Shown here: piece by piece, positions 52,269-61,857 of the stretch | Layout: each line of letters opens with the position of its first letter | How positions within the stretch are numbered: the stretch's first letter is position 1 | Source: Bacteroidales bacterium | Lineage (GTDB): Bacteria > Bacteroidota > Bacteroidia > Bacteroidales > JAQUTK01 | Direction: 5' to 3' | DNA: 64,000 bases | Assembly (NCBI GenBank): GCA_028709785.1 | Contig: JAQUTK010000008.1 | Coordinates: forward strand, 41,233-105,232 | Notes under the pieces: model-generated | The model's input: only the letters and a program-made list of their open reading frames with translations | The model's database searches: none | Told to the model about the DNA's origin: nothing | Program-made: the position numbers and the translations under genes

Positions 52269-54239
52269 ATGGAGAAGTTCACAATAAAAATTGAGCCTCA
52301 GTATGTTAAACTGACAGATGAGAAAGAAATCTTTCCCAACGGTAGGGAATGTTTCTTACACGAAGTGCAGAAACGAATGAAGTTGGATTTTGAGATGTTT
52401 CCAGAATTTACTATCATCACTGCCCCAACAGGAACAGGGAAGAGTTATGCCTTTCCCTTCCCTATTGTTAATTCTAAGAAGAATCCAAAGCCTTTTGATA
52501 AAGGGAGAATTAGAGGTCTGATAGTGCTTCCAACTAATGCTCTAATTGATGAGTTAAAAGAAAGCTTTTCGAAGACATATCCCTTCTTAAATATTAAGAA
52601 GATAACCGGAAAAACATTAGACGAATTTGCAGTTAAAGGCTTTGATAGATGGGAAAAGGTAATGGAACTCTGCAAAGGTGATACAGATTTAATTATTACA
52701 AATCCTGATATTATTAATTATGCAATGCATGGAGGTTATCATCAAAATACTTGGCGAAACACTAAAAGAGCCGGATTTCAAAACTTTCTTGAAGGATTTG
52801 GATATATTGTTTTTGATGAGTATCACTTATATGATGAAAGCCAGATTGCTAATATATTAACATTGGTATATCTGCGAGATATTTATTTGAATAATAATAA
52901 TCTGATCAAGTTTTTTTTTGTTTCTGCCACTCCGGAGAAAGCATTGAAAGAAATCCTTATTAATAGAAACTGTAATGTAGAGGAAATTATTGAAGAGATT
53001 GTTGACGATCCTCATAACTCAAGAGCAATTCATGGAACGATTAATGTTGATTTCTGCTCTGCGTCTAATATCAGTTTATTGGTTCATGAATACAATCCCG
53101 AAATAAGTAAAGTTCTTGAATTAAAAAAGAGAGTTTTGATTATTCTGGATAGACTTAATGAAGTTCAAATGTTGGCAAAAAAGCTAGCATCATGTTTTCC
53201 AAGTCATTCTATTTACCAAAGCACAGGCTATATATCTAAAGAAGAATCTCATCAAATCTTGATTGAAAAAGCTGATATTATAATTTCGACAAATAAAGCA
53301 GAAGTTGGCGTGAATTATAATGTTGAGTTTTGCATAATGCAACCAGGCAGATATTATCAGAATTTTGTGCAAAGATTTGGTAGAGTATCTAGGGGGAATG
53401 TAGATGGAAAAGTTGTAATCTGTTTTGATAATGTTAAATATAATTCATTGAAAAGAGCATTTAGAGATTCAATCTCGCTCAATTATTATCAATACATTGA
53501 TATTATCCGATCAGAAACTCAGTTAAAAAGATTTTATTCAGAAAGAGTTCCATATTATCAAGGAGAATATATTTGGTGTATTGAAAATAATTTAAGAGAT
53601 CAAAATGATACATACAATACTTTTCATTATTTCAGAGGACGGTTGAGTGAAGAGAACTTCTTTAAAAATATAGAAGCATATCATAGGTATAAGCTTTTTT
53701 CAGAAATAGACAAAAGCATCAATGCATTAAAAGTAACATTTCCACAAGGGACAACATCAAAAGCATGGAGTGATTGGTGGCGAAATTATCAGGATACATT
53801 TCTTTGTTTTAGAGATAGCTCGATCGTTGTACAAATAATAGATAGGGCATTGAATATTGAGTTGTCATATTCACTTGAGTGGATTTTACAGTATAAAGAA
53901 ATATTGAACATTGAAGAAATTCAATATGAAAAATATTGTATTAGAAAATATACGGTTGGGGATTTGAAAGAAAGGGATAAAGATATTCAATATCAAACGA
54001 ATACAATACCAAGTGTAGGATTGAAAGGGAATGATTTTTTATCAATAAAAGAGATGAATGAATTATCCAAGGTGTTCGAAGAAAGAGTTATAGCAATTTT
54101 GGAAAAACAGAAGAAAGGTACAGATACGATCAATCGTCTACAAATTGAACTTCTAAACAAAGTTATATTATTAGGCAAAACCTTTGATAGAAAAAGGCTA
54201 AAAATAACGGACATCATTAGCGATAATCAATTTATATAA
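52269..54239 (+). CDS. cas3': Type I-D helicase Cas3' (no HD domain)
   Basis: A 656-residue superfamily 2 helicase that would unwind target DNA recruited by the I-D effector. Motif I is APTGTGKS (52-59), motif II VFDEYH, motif III FFVSATP, and motif VI QRFGRVSRGN. No HD nuclease domain is present, as expected for I-D, where HD activity sits in Cas10d. It starts four bases after csc1 and is the last AT-rich gene; cas4 begins 30 bases later with normal composition. The C-terminal part (about 450-656) has no motif I can name. Confidence 0.9.
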   Translation: MEKFTIKIEPQYVKLTDEKEIFPNGRECFLHEVQKRMKLDFEMFPEFTIITAPTGTGKSYAFPFPIVNSKKNPKPFDKGRIRGLIVLPTNALIDELKESFSKTYPFLNIKKITGKTLDEFAVKGFDRWEKVMELCKGDTDLIITNPDIINYAMHGGYHQNTWRNTKRAGFQNFLEGFGYIVFDEYHLYDESQIANILTLVYLRDIYLNNNNLIKFFFVSATPEKALKEILINRNCNVEEIIEEIVDDPHNSRAIHGTINVDFCSASNISLLVHEYNPEISKVLELKKRVLIILDRLNEVQMLAKKLASCFPSHSIYQSTGYISKEESHQILIEKADIIISTNKAEVGVNYNVEFCIMQPGRYYQNFVQRFGRVSRGNVDGKVVICFDNVKYNSLKRAFRDSISLNYYQYIDIIRSETQLKRFYSERVPYYQGEYIWCIENNLRDQNDTYNTFHYFRGRLSEENFFKNIEAYHRYKLFSEIDKSINALKVTFPQGTTSKAWSDWWRNYQDTFLCFRDSSIVVQIIDRALNIELSYSLEWILQYKEILNIEEIQYEKYCIRKYTVGDLKERDKDIQYQTNTIPSVGLKGNDFLSIKEMNELSKVFEERVIAILEKQKKGTDTINRLQIELLNKVILLGKTFDRKRLKITDIISDNQFI

Positions 54240-54269
54240 TGTTTTATTGATGCATATAACTACTTAAAT

Positions 54270-54773
54270 ATGACAGGAACTCATTTCAATTACTATCACA
54301 TATGCAAGCGAAAACTTTGGTTGTTTTCGAATGGCATCACTATGGAGCATACTTCTGAACTTGTGTACGACGGAAAACTCATTCATGAGAATTCCTACCC
54401 GCAACGTCCGGAAAAGTATGAAGAGATTGAGATCGATGGTGTAAAGATTGATTTTTATGATACTCGGAACAAAGTTGTTCATGAAATCAAGCGTTCCGAT
54501 AAAGTAGAAAGTGCACATGAATGGCAGGTGAAATTCTATATACACGTGCTTGAGCGGAATGGCATTTCCGGAGTGACAGGTATTCTTGAATATCCAACTT
54601 TGAGACATACCTCCAAAGTGGAGCTGACTGATGATGATAGAAAAACTATTGCTCGTATTGAACAGGATATAGAAAGGATCATTAGTTCCGATGATTGTCC
54701 TCCTGTAATCAATACCGGTATATGTCGCAATTGTAGTTATTATGAATTTTGTTATGTAGCAGAAGAACAATGA
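54270..54773 (+). CDS. cas4: CRISPR-associated exonuclease Cas4
   Basis: A 167-residue Cas4 that trims prespacers and helps define PAM and orientation during adaptation. The four cluster cysteines are Cys12, Cys152, Cys155 and Cys161 (HICKRKLW, then CRNCSYYEFC), holding a 4Fe-4S centre; the RecB nuclease core shows GVKIDFYDTRNKVVHEIKRSD and a QVKFYIHVL motif. It overlaps cas1 by four bases (ATGA). A row at 54361-54420 has 27 G+C in 60, unlike the effector genes immediately upstream. Confidence 0.94.
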   Translation: MTGTHFNYYHICKRKLWLFSNGITMEHTSELVYDGKLIHENSYPQRPEKYEEIEIDGVKIDFYDTRNKVVHEIKRSDKVESAHEWQVKFYIHVLERNGISGVTGILEYPTLRHTSKVELTDDDRKTIARIEQDIERIISSDDCPPVINTGICRNCSYYEFCYVAEEQ

Positions 54774-55786
54774 AAAAAACATATTATCTTTTCAATCCCG
54801 GCCGATTGAGCCGTAAAGACAACACTTTGAAGTTTATTCCGATTGAGGAAGATGAAAACGGAGTAGAACGTGACGGTCAGCCACGATATATACCCATTGA
54901 GACGGTGGATAGTTTCTATGTTTTCGGATCGCTTGATGCTAACAGTGCTTTGTACAACTTTCTTGGACAGAGTGGTATAGCCTTGCATTTCTTTGATTAT
55001 TACGAAAACTATACAGGTTCCTTTATGCCCAAAGATACACTTCTTGCCGGACGAATGATCCTCGCTCAAACCAAGGCTCATCTGGATAAGAAGAAACGTA
55101 TGGAGATAGCACATCAATTTATTCTGGGAGCTGAATATAATATGCAGAAGAACTTACAATATTATAATCGGCGGGGGAAAGATATGGAACCTTTGATGGA
55201 GCTTATGAATACGTATGCGTCAAATATTCCGATGTCAAAAACACCAGAAGAACTGATGGGAATTGAAGGTAATATCCGGCAGACATATTACGAGGCTTTT
55301 AATCTTATCTTGAATGATTTTGAGATGGGAGTTCGAACCAAACAACCACCAAGGAATGAGGTAAACGCTCTAATCTCATTCGGTAATATGATGTGTTACA
55401 GCGAATGTCTTCGGGCCATTCATCAAACTCAGCTAAACCCAACAATCAGTTATTTGCATACGCCTGGTGAACGAAGATATTCACTGGCATTGGATGTAGC
55501 CGAGATATTCAAACCTATCATTGTGGATAGAGTGATCTTCAAGGTGCTGAACAAAAAAGAGATTCAAGAGAAACATTTTGATAAAAAGCTGAACAAGTGC
55601 ATTCTCAATGAAGCAGGGAAAAAGATTTTTGTGAAAGCCATTGAAGAGCGATTAACGGAAACCATTCAACACCGTTCGCTGAAACGGAATGTGAGTTACA
55701 AGCATCTAATCAAGCTTGAATGTTATAAGCTCAGTAAGCATCTCCTGGGAATAGAGGAATACAAACCTTTTAAAATGTATTGGTAG
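54770..55786 (+). CDS. cas1: CRISPR-associated integrase Cas1 (I-B/I-D-like Cas1b)
   Basis: Start at the ATG at 54770, overlapping the cas4 stop, giving 338 residues; an upstream Met exists in the same frame. Cas1 is the metal-dependent integrase that inserts spacers at the leader. The metal site is built from Glu in GIEGNIRQTYYE, His in YLHTPGERRYSLALD, and the acid in DVAEIFKP. The N-terminal beta domain starts MKKTYYLFNPGRLSRKDNTL, typical of the Cas1b group found in I-B loci of Bacteroidota. 121 G+C in 300 bases at 55201-55500. Confidence 0.95.
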   Translation: MKKTYYLFNPGRLSRKDNTLKFIPIEEDENGVERDGQPRYIPIETVDSFYVFGSLDANSALYNFLGQSGIALHFFDYYENYTGSFMPKDTLLAGRMILAQTKAHLDKKKRMEIAHQFILGAEYNMQKNLQYYNRRGKDMEPLMELMNTYASNIPMSKTPEELMGIEGNIRQTYYEAFNLILNDFEMGVRTKQPPRNEVNALISFGNMMCYSECLRAIHQTQLNPTISYLHTPGERRYSLALDVAEIFKPIIVDRVIFKVLNKKEIQEKHFDKKLNKCILNEAGKKIFVKAIEERLTETIQHRSLKRNVSYKHLIKLECYKLSKHLLGIEEYKPFKMYW

Positions 55787-55788
55787 CT

Positions 55789-56052
55789 ATGTATGTAATT
55801 TTGGTATATGACGTGGGTGAGAAAAGAGTAGGCAAAATGTTAAAGCTTTGTCGACTGTATCTCAATTGGATACAGAACTCTGTATTTGAGGGAGAAATAA
55901 CGGAGGTAAAACTTGAAGAGCTAAAGATAGAGGCTCTTAAACGCATGGATCCTGATAAGGATAGCTTGATAATCTTCAAGAGCCGACAAGAGAAATGGTT
56001 ATATAAAGAGATAATTGGTAAGGAGTTATCATCAATTGGGAACTTTTTATAG
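55789..56052 (+). CDS. cas2: CRISPR-associated protein Cas2
   Basis: Start at the ATG at 55789, two bases after the cas1 stop; an upstream TTG at 55780 is in frame but less likely. 87 residues with the Cas2 ferredoxin fold: N-terminal MYVILVYDVGEKRVGKMLKLCRL with the conserved Asp, and LNWIQNSVFEGEIT before the second half. It forms the Cas1-Cas2 adaptation complex that measures the spacers. It is the last cas gene before the leader. Confidence 0.94.
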   Translation: MYVILVYDVGEKRVGKMLKLCRLYLNWIQNSVFEGEITEVKLEELKIEALKRMDPDKDSLIIFKSRQEKWLYKEIIGKELSSIGNFL

Positions 56053-56271
56053 TTGTCGAAGCAGTGTTTCATGAAAGGATTATGTGTAGATGTATTCTTT
56101 CTTGATGTACTTTTGATCTTTGACATTCTGAAAATCAACGAAATAACGTGAATTGTCGATACCCCATGAATTTTATATCATTGCCGTTCGACAACTTATT
56201 AGAAGAAAAATATGTATATTTGTACTCGCAACTGTCTGATATACATATTCTTTTTTTATGTTGTTGGACGG
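56053..56271 (+). promoter_or_regulatory. CRISPR leader with pre-crRNA promoter
   Basis: 219 AT-rich bases between cas2 and the first repeat. TATATTTG at 56215-56222 is a good -7 box; transcription would start near 56229, about 43 bases before repeat 1. No -33 element is convincing. Its position, and the degenerate repeat at the far end, mark this as the leader side where new spacers enter. Confidence 0.7.
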
Positions 56272-59200
56272 CTATTAATCGAACCATTACTGGAATTGAA
56301 ACTTGTGATAATTGGTGGGAAAACGAAACCGATTGGCCTATTAATCGAACCATTACTGGAATTGAAACTGGAGCAAACAGGCGTCCGCATGGGGAAAAAC
56401 GGATTCCTATTAATCGAACCATTACTGGAATTGAAACCCTGCAAAGACGTACAGCCCCCTACTCCGCACCGCTATTAATCGAACCATTACTGGAATTGAA
56501 ACGATGATAGGATACACTCATAATACTTTTTGTTTTCTATTAATCGAACCATTACTGGAATTGAAACATGTTGCTATCATACACTTGCGTGCACGGCGAG
56601 TCTATTAATCGAACCATTACTGGAATTGAAACCTCAATCTAAAGGTGGATGGTAAAAAAGTTTCGACTATTAATCGAACCATTACTGGAATTGAAACTCA
56701 GATTTTTGCTCATAATTTCCTGCAAGGGTATTCTATTAATCGAACCATTACTGGAATTGAAACACCTTCATATATGAAGTGATTGCCTTGTAGAATTCCT
56801 ATTAATCGAACCATTACTGGAATTGAAACCGGGTTCAACTCAATGGGAACCTCTGCGTAATTTTCTATTAATCGAACCATTACTGGAATTGAAACCTGAC
56901 TCTTTTTGCACCTCAGCAAACGTTTGCCTCTATTAATCGAACCATTACTGGAATTGAAACTTTGCGGCAAAGCCGCGTATAAAACCTGTACAAGCTATTA
57001 ATCGAACCATTACTGGAATTGAAACAAGGTAAAGGAAGAGGTGAATCCGAATGTGAAAGACTATTAATCGAACCATTACTGGAATTGAAACCACCAAAGC
57101 AGTATATGAAGTGCTCGACAGCTACAGTCTATTAATCGAACCATTACTGGAATTGAAACTCGGCCGGAAACTTCAATCGTAGTGTGAAGAGCTTCTATTA
57201 ATCGAACCATTACTGGAATTGAAACGAAGATAATCTGTCTATCGGAGAGCTGGCAGCGACCTATTAATCGAACCATTACTGGAATTGAAACTCGGCTATG
57301 AAGACGAATGTGGCTGTTGATATCCGACTATTAATCGAACCATTACTGGAATTGAAACGTCGGAATCCGAGCAAAGCATCGAATACAGTGGCCCTATTAA
57401 TCGAACCATTACTGGAATTGAAACGCATCCATGAAGGCATATACTTGTGCAGTCAATTCCCTATTAATCGAACCATTACTGGAATTGAAACCAAATATTG
57501 CAATAATTAAATATGAAACATCTACACTATTAATCGAACCATTACTGGAATTGAAACTATACATTAAAGCTCTATCCGTTCATTGACGGTGCTATTAATC
57601 GAACCATTACTGGAATTGAAACAAAGTATATCCAAGTCACAGAAATGTTGAGTATTCCTATTAATCGAACCATTACTGGAATTGAAACCAAGGACAGGGG
57701 TTATCTTAGCAGGAATAGTTGATCTATTAATCGAACCATTACTGGAATTGAAACAGATGTTGAAAAACATCGGAGTAGGCACAGAAACAACTATTAATCG
57801 AACCATTACTGGAATTGAAACTAGACCGTATGATCTGGTTCTCGTGAGAAGCATCACTATTAATCGAACCATTACTGGAATTGAAACAAAGTTCTACAAG
57901 ATAGCTTGTGCAATGGGATTTGACTATTAATCGAACCATTACTGGAATTGAAACTGACATCGATCGTAACCGATCCTGACGACGGGATCTATTAATCGAA
58001 CCATTACTGGAATTGAAACAGATCTTTGGAACTTTCACGCAACACACGATTCAGGTCTATTAATCGAACCATTACTGGAATTGAAACTTTTTCTGAAGTC
58101 ATACCCGAAGACTCCGAAGTTGACTATTAATCGAACCATTACTGGAATTGAAACTCGTATCAGGTCAGGAGGTTGCGCTTAAATCTTTCCCTATTAATCG
58201 AACCATTACTGGAATTGAAACGAATTTGAATCCTGGAAAGGTATGTATTTTTCAACCTATTAATCGAACCATTACTGGAATTGAAACATGTAATAAACTC
58301 TACTTTACAGGCGTAATATCTGCTATTAATCGAACCATTACTGGAATTGAAACAAGAGTATGATAGTCAGCGTGTGGAAGGTGATAACTATTAATCGAAC
58401 CATTACTGGAATTGAAACTAGACAGTTTGTTGGCGCTTCTCTCTGCAGCCGAACTATTAATCGAACCATTACTGGAATTGAAACGCAGTCTTGAGCTCAT
58501 TCATACGGTCGCGTGTCTCTATTAATCGAACCATTACTGGAATTGAAACTCGGATCTTCGGGTACTCTTCTTCCTTTGTCAGGCTATTAATCGAACCATT
58601 ACTGGAATTGAAACACAAGTTCAGTTGATCATTAATTACCTCGGCGAACCCTATTAATCGAACCATTACTGGAATTGAAACCCAATCCTCTCCTTAATCA
58701 CAGAATCCAGCCAATCTATTAATCGAACCATTACTGGAATTGAAACGAAGGAGCATTGACGTGTTGAAATTCTGCTACCGGACTATTAATCGAACCATTA
58801 CTGGAATTGAAACGCACGATTAACCAATTCGGACTTGCAGCGTCGGAGCTATTAATCGAACCATTACTGGAATTGAAACCTGATGACGAACTCAGCTATC
58901 TTTCCTGACTTGCTTCTATTAATCGAACCATTACTGGAATTGAAACGATTGATAAGCTCACCAACTCAGGAGAAAGATATTTCTATTAATCGAACCATTA
59001 CTGGAATTGAAACTCGGGTCAGTTGGCGATAAGCCCCTGCCGGATGAGTCTATTAATCGAACCATTACTGGAATTGAAACATCGGCGACAACTTCTATGG
59101 TGTATACCTGACCTTCTATTAATCGAACCATTACTGGAATTGAAACCTGTTTAGGTCGCCACTGTTTCGGTCGCCTGAATCTATTAATCGAACCATTACT

Positions 59201-59543
59201 GGAATTGAAACATGATAGGATTAGATGACTTCTTACCGTCCTTATCTATTAATCGAACCATTACTGGAATTGAAACTGAGGAAATAGGCCTGCGCCTCGG
59301 TAAGCTCCGTGCTATTAATCGAACCATTACTGGAATTGAAACTACTCAGCCTTGTACAGCTTCATGTACGTAGCCTTCTATTAATCGAACCATTACTGGA
59401 ATTGAAACATTCTTGCAGAAAGCACAAAGGAACAGGATTGGCAACCTATTAATCGAACCATTACTGGAATTGAAACATCGGTAACTTCACAAGTCAGTAC
59501 CTTGCTAATGTGCTATTATTCGCACCATTACTGGAATTGAAAC
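56272..59543 (+). CRISPR. CRISPR array, 50 repeats of 31 bp and 49 spacers
   Basis: The repeat begins CTATTAATCG, continues AACCATTACT and ends GGAATTGAAAC; copies 1-49 look identical. The last (59513-59543) has two changes (CTATTATTCGCACC), the usual leader-distal decay. Spacers are 34-38 nt (start-to-start 65-69). The ATTGAAAC end gives the Cas6 8-nt handle and sets transcription on the plus strand, in line with cas2 and the leader upstream. Only a 3-bp central hairpin (CCA/TGG) is possible, so the repeat is essentially unstructured. No two spacers were seen to be the same. Targets were not identifiable without a search. Confidence 0.98.
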
Positions 59544-59737
59544 AAACGACAATGAACTGTAGCAATTAAAAAAATGCCGGCGAATAGAAGGAGATTGCGG
59601 GTCAAGCCCGCAATGACGTGTAATTGGCTATGGTGGTGACCAGACCTTCAAGCGCAGCCTTGATAGTCAAGCCCGCAATGATGTGCAACTGGTAACGCTT
59701 GCCTGTGGCAATTATTGGGGACAATAACCGGGGGCAA
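59544..59737. repeat. Intergenic region with short direct and inverted repeats
   Basis: After the last repeat, ATTGCGGG (59594-59601) and CCCGCAAT (59607-59614) form a perfect 8-bp hairpin. A 27-base direct repeat occurs at 59601-59627 and 59666-59692 (24 of 27 identical). GGCAATTATTG occurs twice (59707-59717, 59733-59743), and ACAATAA (59721-59727) can pair with TTATTGT at the TPR gene stop. Together these could be REP-like elements or the transcription stop of the array and of the opposite gene. Confidence 0.6.
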
Positions 59738-60385
59738 TTATTGTTGCTCGCCGATCAGCTTGACAATGGCATTGTATTTGATGGTCTCTCCCATTTTTCC
59801 ATATATGTCGAGCAGATATTTCAAAACAACGGGATGGTCATTTTGCAATAACTGCGCTTTCTCAAGATAGAACAGGGAGAGCGTAAAGGTGGGCTTTGCT
59901 ACCTTGAAGGCGTCTTCTTCTGGAGCTCCGTTGTTTCTTGCCTCTTTGATCAGGTTTAAGGCACGGTGGTAATAGATGCTTCCGATGCCTATTGTGGAGT
60001 TGAGATGGTCTTTGTCTATCGCCAATGCCTGCAAATAGTTCATCTCTGCTTCTTCAACACTACCCATGGCTTCGTTGTACTGACCAAACAGATACCAGTA
60101 TAGGGGATCAGTGGGGCACTCTTTGACGGCTTTCTTCAGCAAACTGCGTGTGCCACTGTAATCGTGACGGGCCAATCGTATGGCAAGCAGGTTGGTGATG
60201 AAATAGTGCTCTTCGGGATATAACTTGAATCCCCGCTTCAACACACTGATCATCTTGGAGCTATCTTTCTTGGATTCCCAAAACTGATAGTACTCGCTTA
60301 ATTCTTTGACTGACTCAACTTCTGCTGAGACTGTGCCGGAAAAAAGAAAGAATAGTAGCGTGAATAATACGGGGTATCTTTTCAT
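59738..60385 (-). CDS. Tetratricopeptide-repeat periplasmic protein
   Basis: A 215-residue protein with a signal peptide (MKRYPVLFTLLFFLFSGTVSA) and four to five TPR-like helix pairs: ELSEYYQFWESKKDSSKMISVLKRG, HDYSGTRSLLKKAVKECPTDPLYWYL, GQYNEAMGSVEEAEMNYLQALAIDKDH and others. TPR proteins are scaffolds; the partner is unknown. Its start overlaps the dapA stop by one base (TAATG), so it is co-translated with dapA on the minus strand, with no evident functional link. Confidence 0.85.
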   Translation of the reverse strand: MKRYPVLFTLLFFLFSGTVSAEVESVKELSEYYQFWESKKDSSKMISVLKRGFKLYPEEHYFITNLLAIRLARHDYSGTRSLLKKAVKECPTDPLYWYLFGQYNEAMGSVEEAEMNYLQALAIDKDHLNSTIGIGSIYYHRALNLIKEARNNGAPEEDAFKVAKPTFTLSLFYLEKAQLLQNDHPVVLKYLLDIYGKMGETIKYNAIVKLIGEQQ

Positions 60386-61275
60386 TAGTACTTAATATTC
60401 AAACTGTTTAATACTTCATTGATCTTCTCGGAAGTAGAAATCCGGGTCGGTACCAAAGGTAACCGAAGCACATTTTTGATATATCCCATGGCGTTTAACA
60501 TGCTCTTTACTCCTGCCGGATTGCCATCGACAAAAAGGAGACTGAAGAGTTCGTTGAACTTGTAATGTATCTCCAACGCGCTTTTGTAATCGCCGGCTTC
60601 TATCAGACGGACCATTCGGCTGAATTCTCTGGGGAAGGCATTGCCTATGACCGAAATGACGCCTATCCCTCCCAATGTCATCAAAGGGAAGGTAATGCCG
60701 TCGTCGCCGGAAATAACGGAGAAACCGACGGGTTTGTTTTTGATAATCTCGTCAATCTGAGTGAGATTGCCGCTTGCTTCTTTGATCGCAACGATATTGG
60801 GCACTTCACGGGCCAGACGAAGAGTGGTGTCGGGGGTCATGTTGACGCCTGTGCGTCCGGGCACATTATAGAGAATAACCGGCAGTGGAGAGGCTTGGGC
60901 TACTTCACGATAATGCCTGAAGATGCCTTCTTGTGAGGGCTTGTTATAGTAGGGACATACGGAGAGGATCGCACTGAAACCGGAAAGGTCTGTGGTCTGC
61001 AAAAAGTGAACCAATGCCCTGGTGTTATTGCCTCCGGCTCCTAATACAAGGGGAACACGTCCGTTGACTCTTTCAACAATAAATTTTGAAAGCTCCTTCT
61101 TTTCTTCTTCTGTCAACGTAGCGGTCTCCGCGGTTGTACCTAAAATAACCAGATAATCGGCTCCGTTTTTAATTTGATATTCAAGTAAGCGGGATAGCGC
61201 ATCGTAGTCTATTGATTCGTCTTCTTTGAATGGAGTAATCAGAGCTACTCCCATTCCTCGTAATTTGATATTCAT
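60385..61275 (-). CDS. dapA: 4-hydroxy-tetrahydrodipicolinate synthase
   Basis: A 296-residue (beta/alpha)8 class I aldolase that condenses pyruvate with aspartate semialdehyde, the first committed step to diaminopimelate and lysine. Schiff-base Lys165 lies in VAIKEASGN; Tyr136 in ILYNVPGRTG completes the proton relay; GTTAETATL near residue 47 is the substrate loop. lysC and lysA of the same pathway are far off at 12-14.4 kb. Normal length and motifs. Confidence 0.97.
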   Translation of the reverse strand: MNIKLRGMGVALITPFKEDESIDYDALSRLLEYQIKNGADYLVILGTTAETATLTEEEKKELSKFIVERVNGRVPLVLGAGGNNTRALVHFLQTTDLSGFSAILSVCPYYNKPSQEGIFRHYREVAQASPLPVILYNVPGRTGVNMTPDTTLRLAREVPNIVAIKEASGNLTQIDEIIKNKPVGFSVISGDDGITFPLMTLGGIGVISVIGNAFPREFSRMVRLIEAGDYKSALEIHYKFNELFSLLFVDGNPAGVKSMLNAMGYIKNVLRLPLVPTRISTSEKINEVLNSLNIKY

Positions 61276-61313
61276 ATTGTATTTAATCGTACTAATGTAG
61301 TGTTTTTTCTGAC

Positions 61314-61814
61314 TTAATCTTTTCCCAGGAATACGAGCAACTCCTTAAACAGGAAATCGACGTGTTCATCAATCTGTTTGTCTAAAATAAAATCATATAG
61401 CAGTGGATCGTTTCCTTTATATCCTACCCGGATTGGGATCTTGTCGTTGAGAGTCATCAGGTAAGTCAACGCAGGAGAATATTCGCGGGACATATTGACA
61501 ATCATATCTGCTTCCAGAGATTGAAATTCATCCACATAAATCTTGCGGGGAAAACCTAAAAGAGTTAACTCTGAGGTATCCATGATGGTGGACTGGGAAT
61601 GACCAAAACTAATGGATGTGTGATTGATTCCCCACAAATAGACAAGCTTACCGTCTTTTAACAATGTTGTCTTGGCTTTCTGTATGTGTCGTACATCTAC
61701 TGCATTGAAAAGAATAACAATTGTATTTATATCATCATATTGAGGCTTTTCCGTGCGTTTATTTCGTGCGGAATTTTGTTTTAATATAGCTCTCTCAATG
61801 AAGTATCTAAACAT
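61314..61814 (-). CDS. DUF6913 family protein
   Basis: A 166-residue protein recognised as the Bacteroidota DUF6913 family, function unknown. No signal peptide or membrane helix. Visible features are a basic N-terminus (FIERAILKQNSARNKRTEK), an alpha/beta core (TIVILFNAVDVRHIQKAK, KLVYLWGINHTSISFG), and a C-terminal helix. It lies between ligA and dapA on the same strand with 38-44 base gaps, so it is probably in one transcript. Confidence 0.8.
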   Translation of the reverse strand: MFRYFIERAILKQNSARNKRTEKPQYDDINTIVILFNAVDVRHIQKAKTTLLKDGKLVYLWGINHTSISFGHSQSTIMDTSELTLLGFPRKIYVDEFQSLEADMIVNMSREYSPALTYLMTLNDKIPIRVGYKGNDPLLYDFILDKQIDEHVDFLFKELLVFLGKD

Positions 61815-61857
61815 TGTTCTTTGGTATGTACTGAATTATCGAACAAAAATAGTGATT

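Noticed and set aside
47846..54239. Type I-B classification of the cas operon, suggested by Cas1b-like cas1 and the ATTGAAAC repeat end.
   Set aside because: The large subunit is 938 residues with HD motif, the helicase has no HD, and the two small effector genes look like Csc2 and Csc1; these define I-D.
56148..58666. Several 60-120 codon frames on both strands through the CRISPR array, repeating INRTITGIET or SFNSSNGSIN-like text.
   Set aside because: They are readings of the 31-bp repeat in different frames, not proteins.
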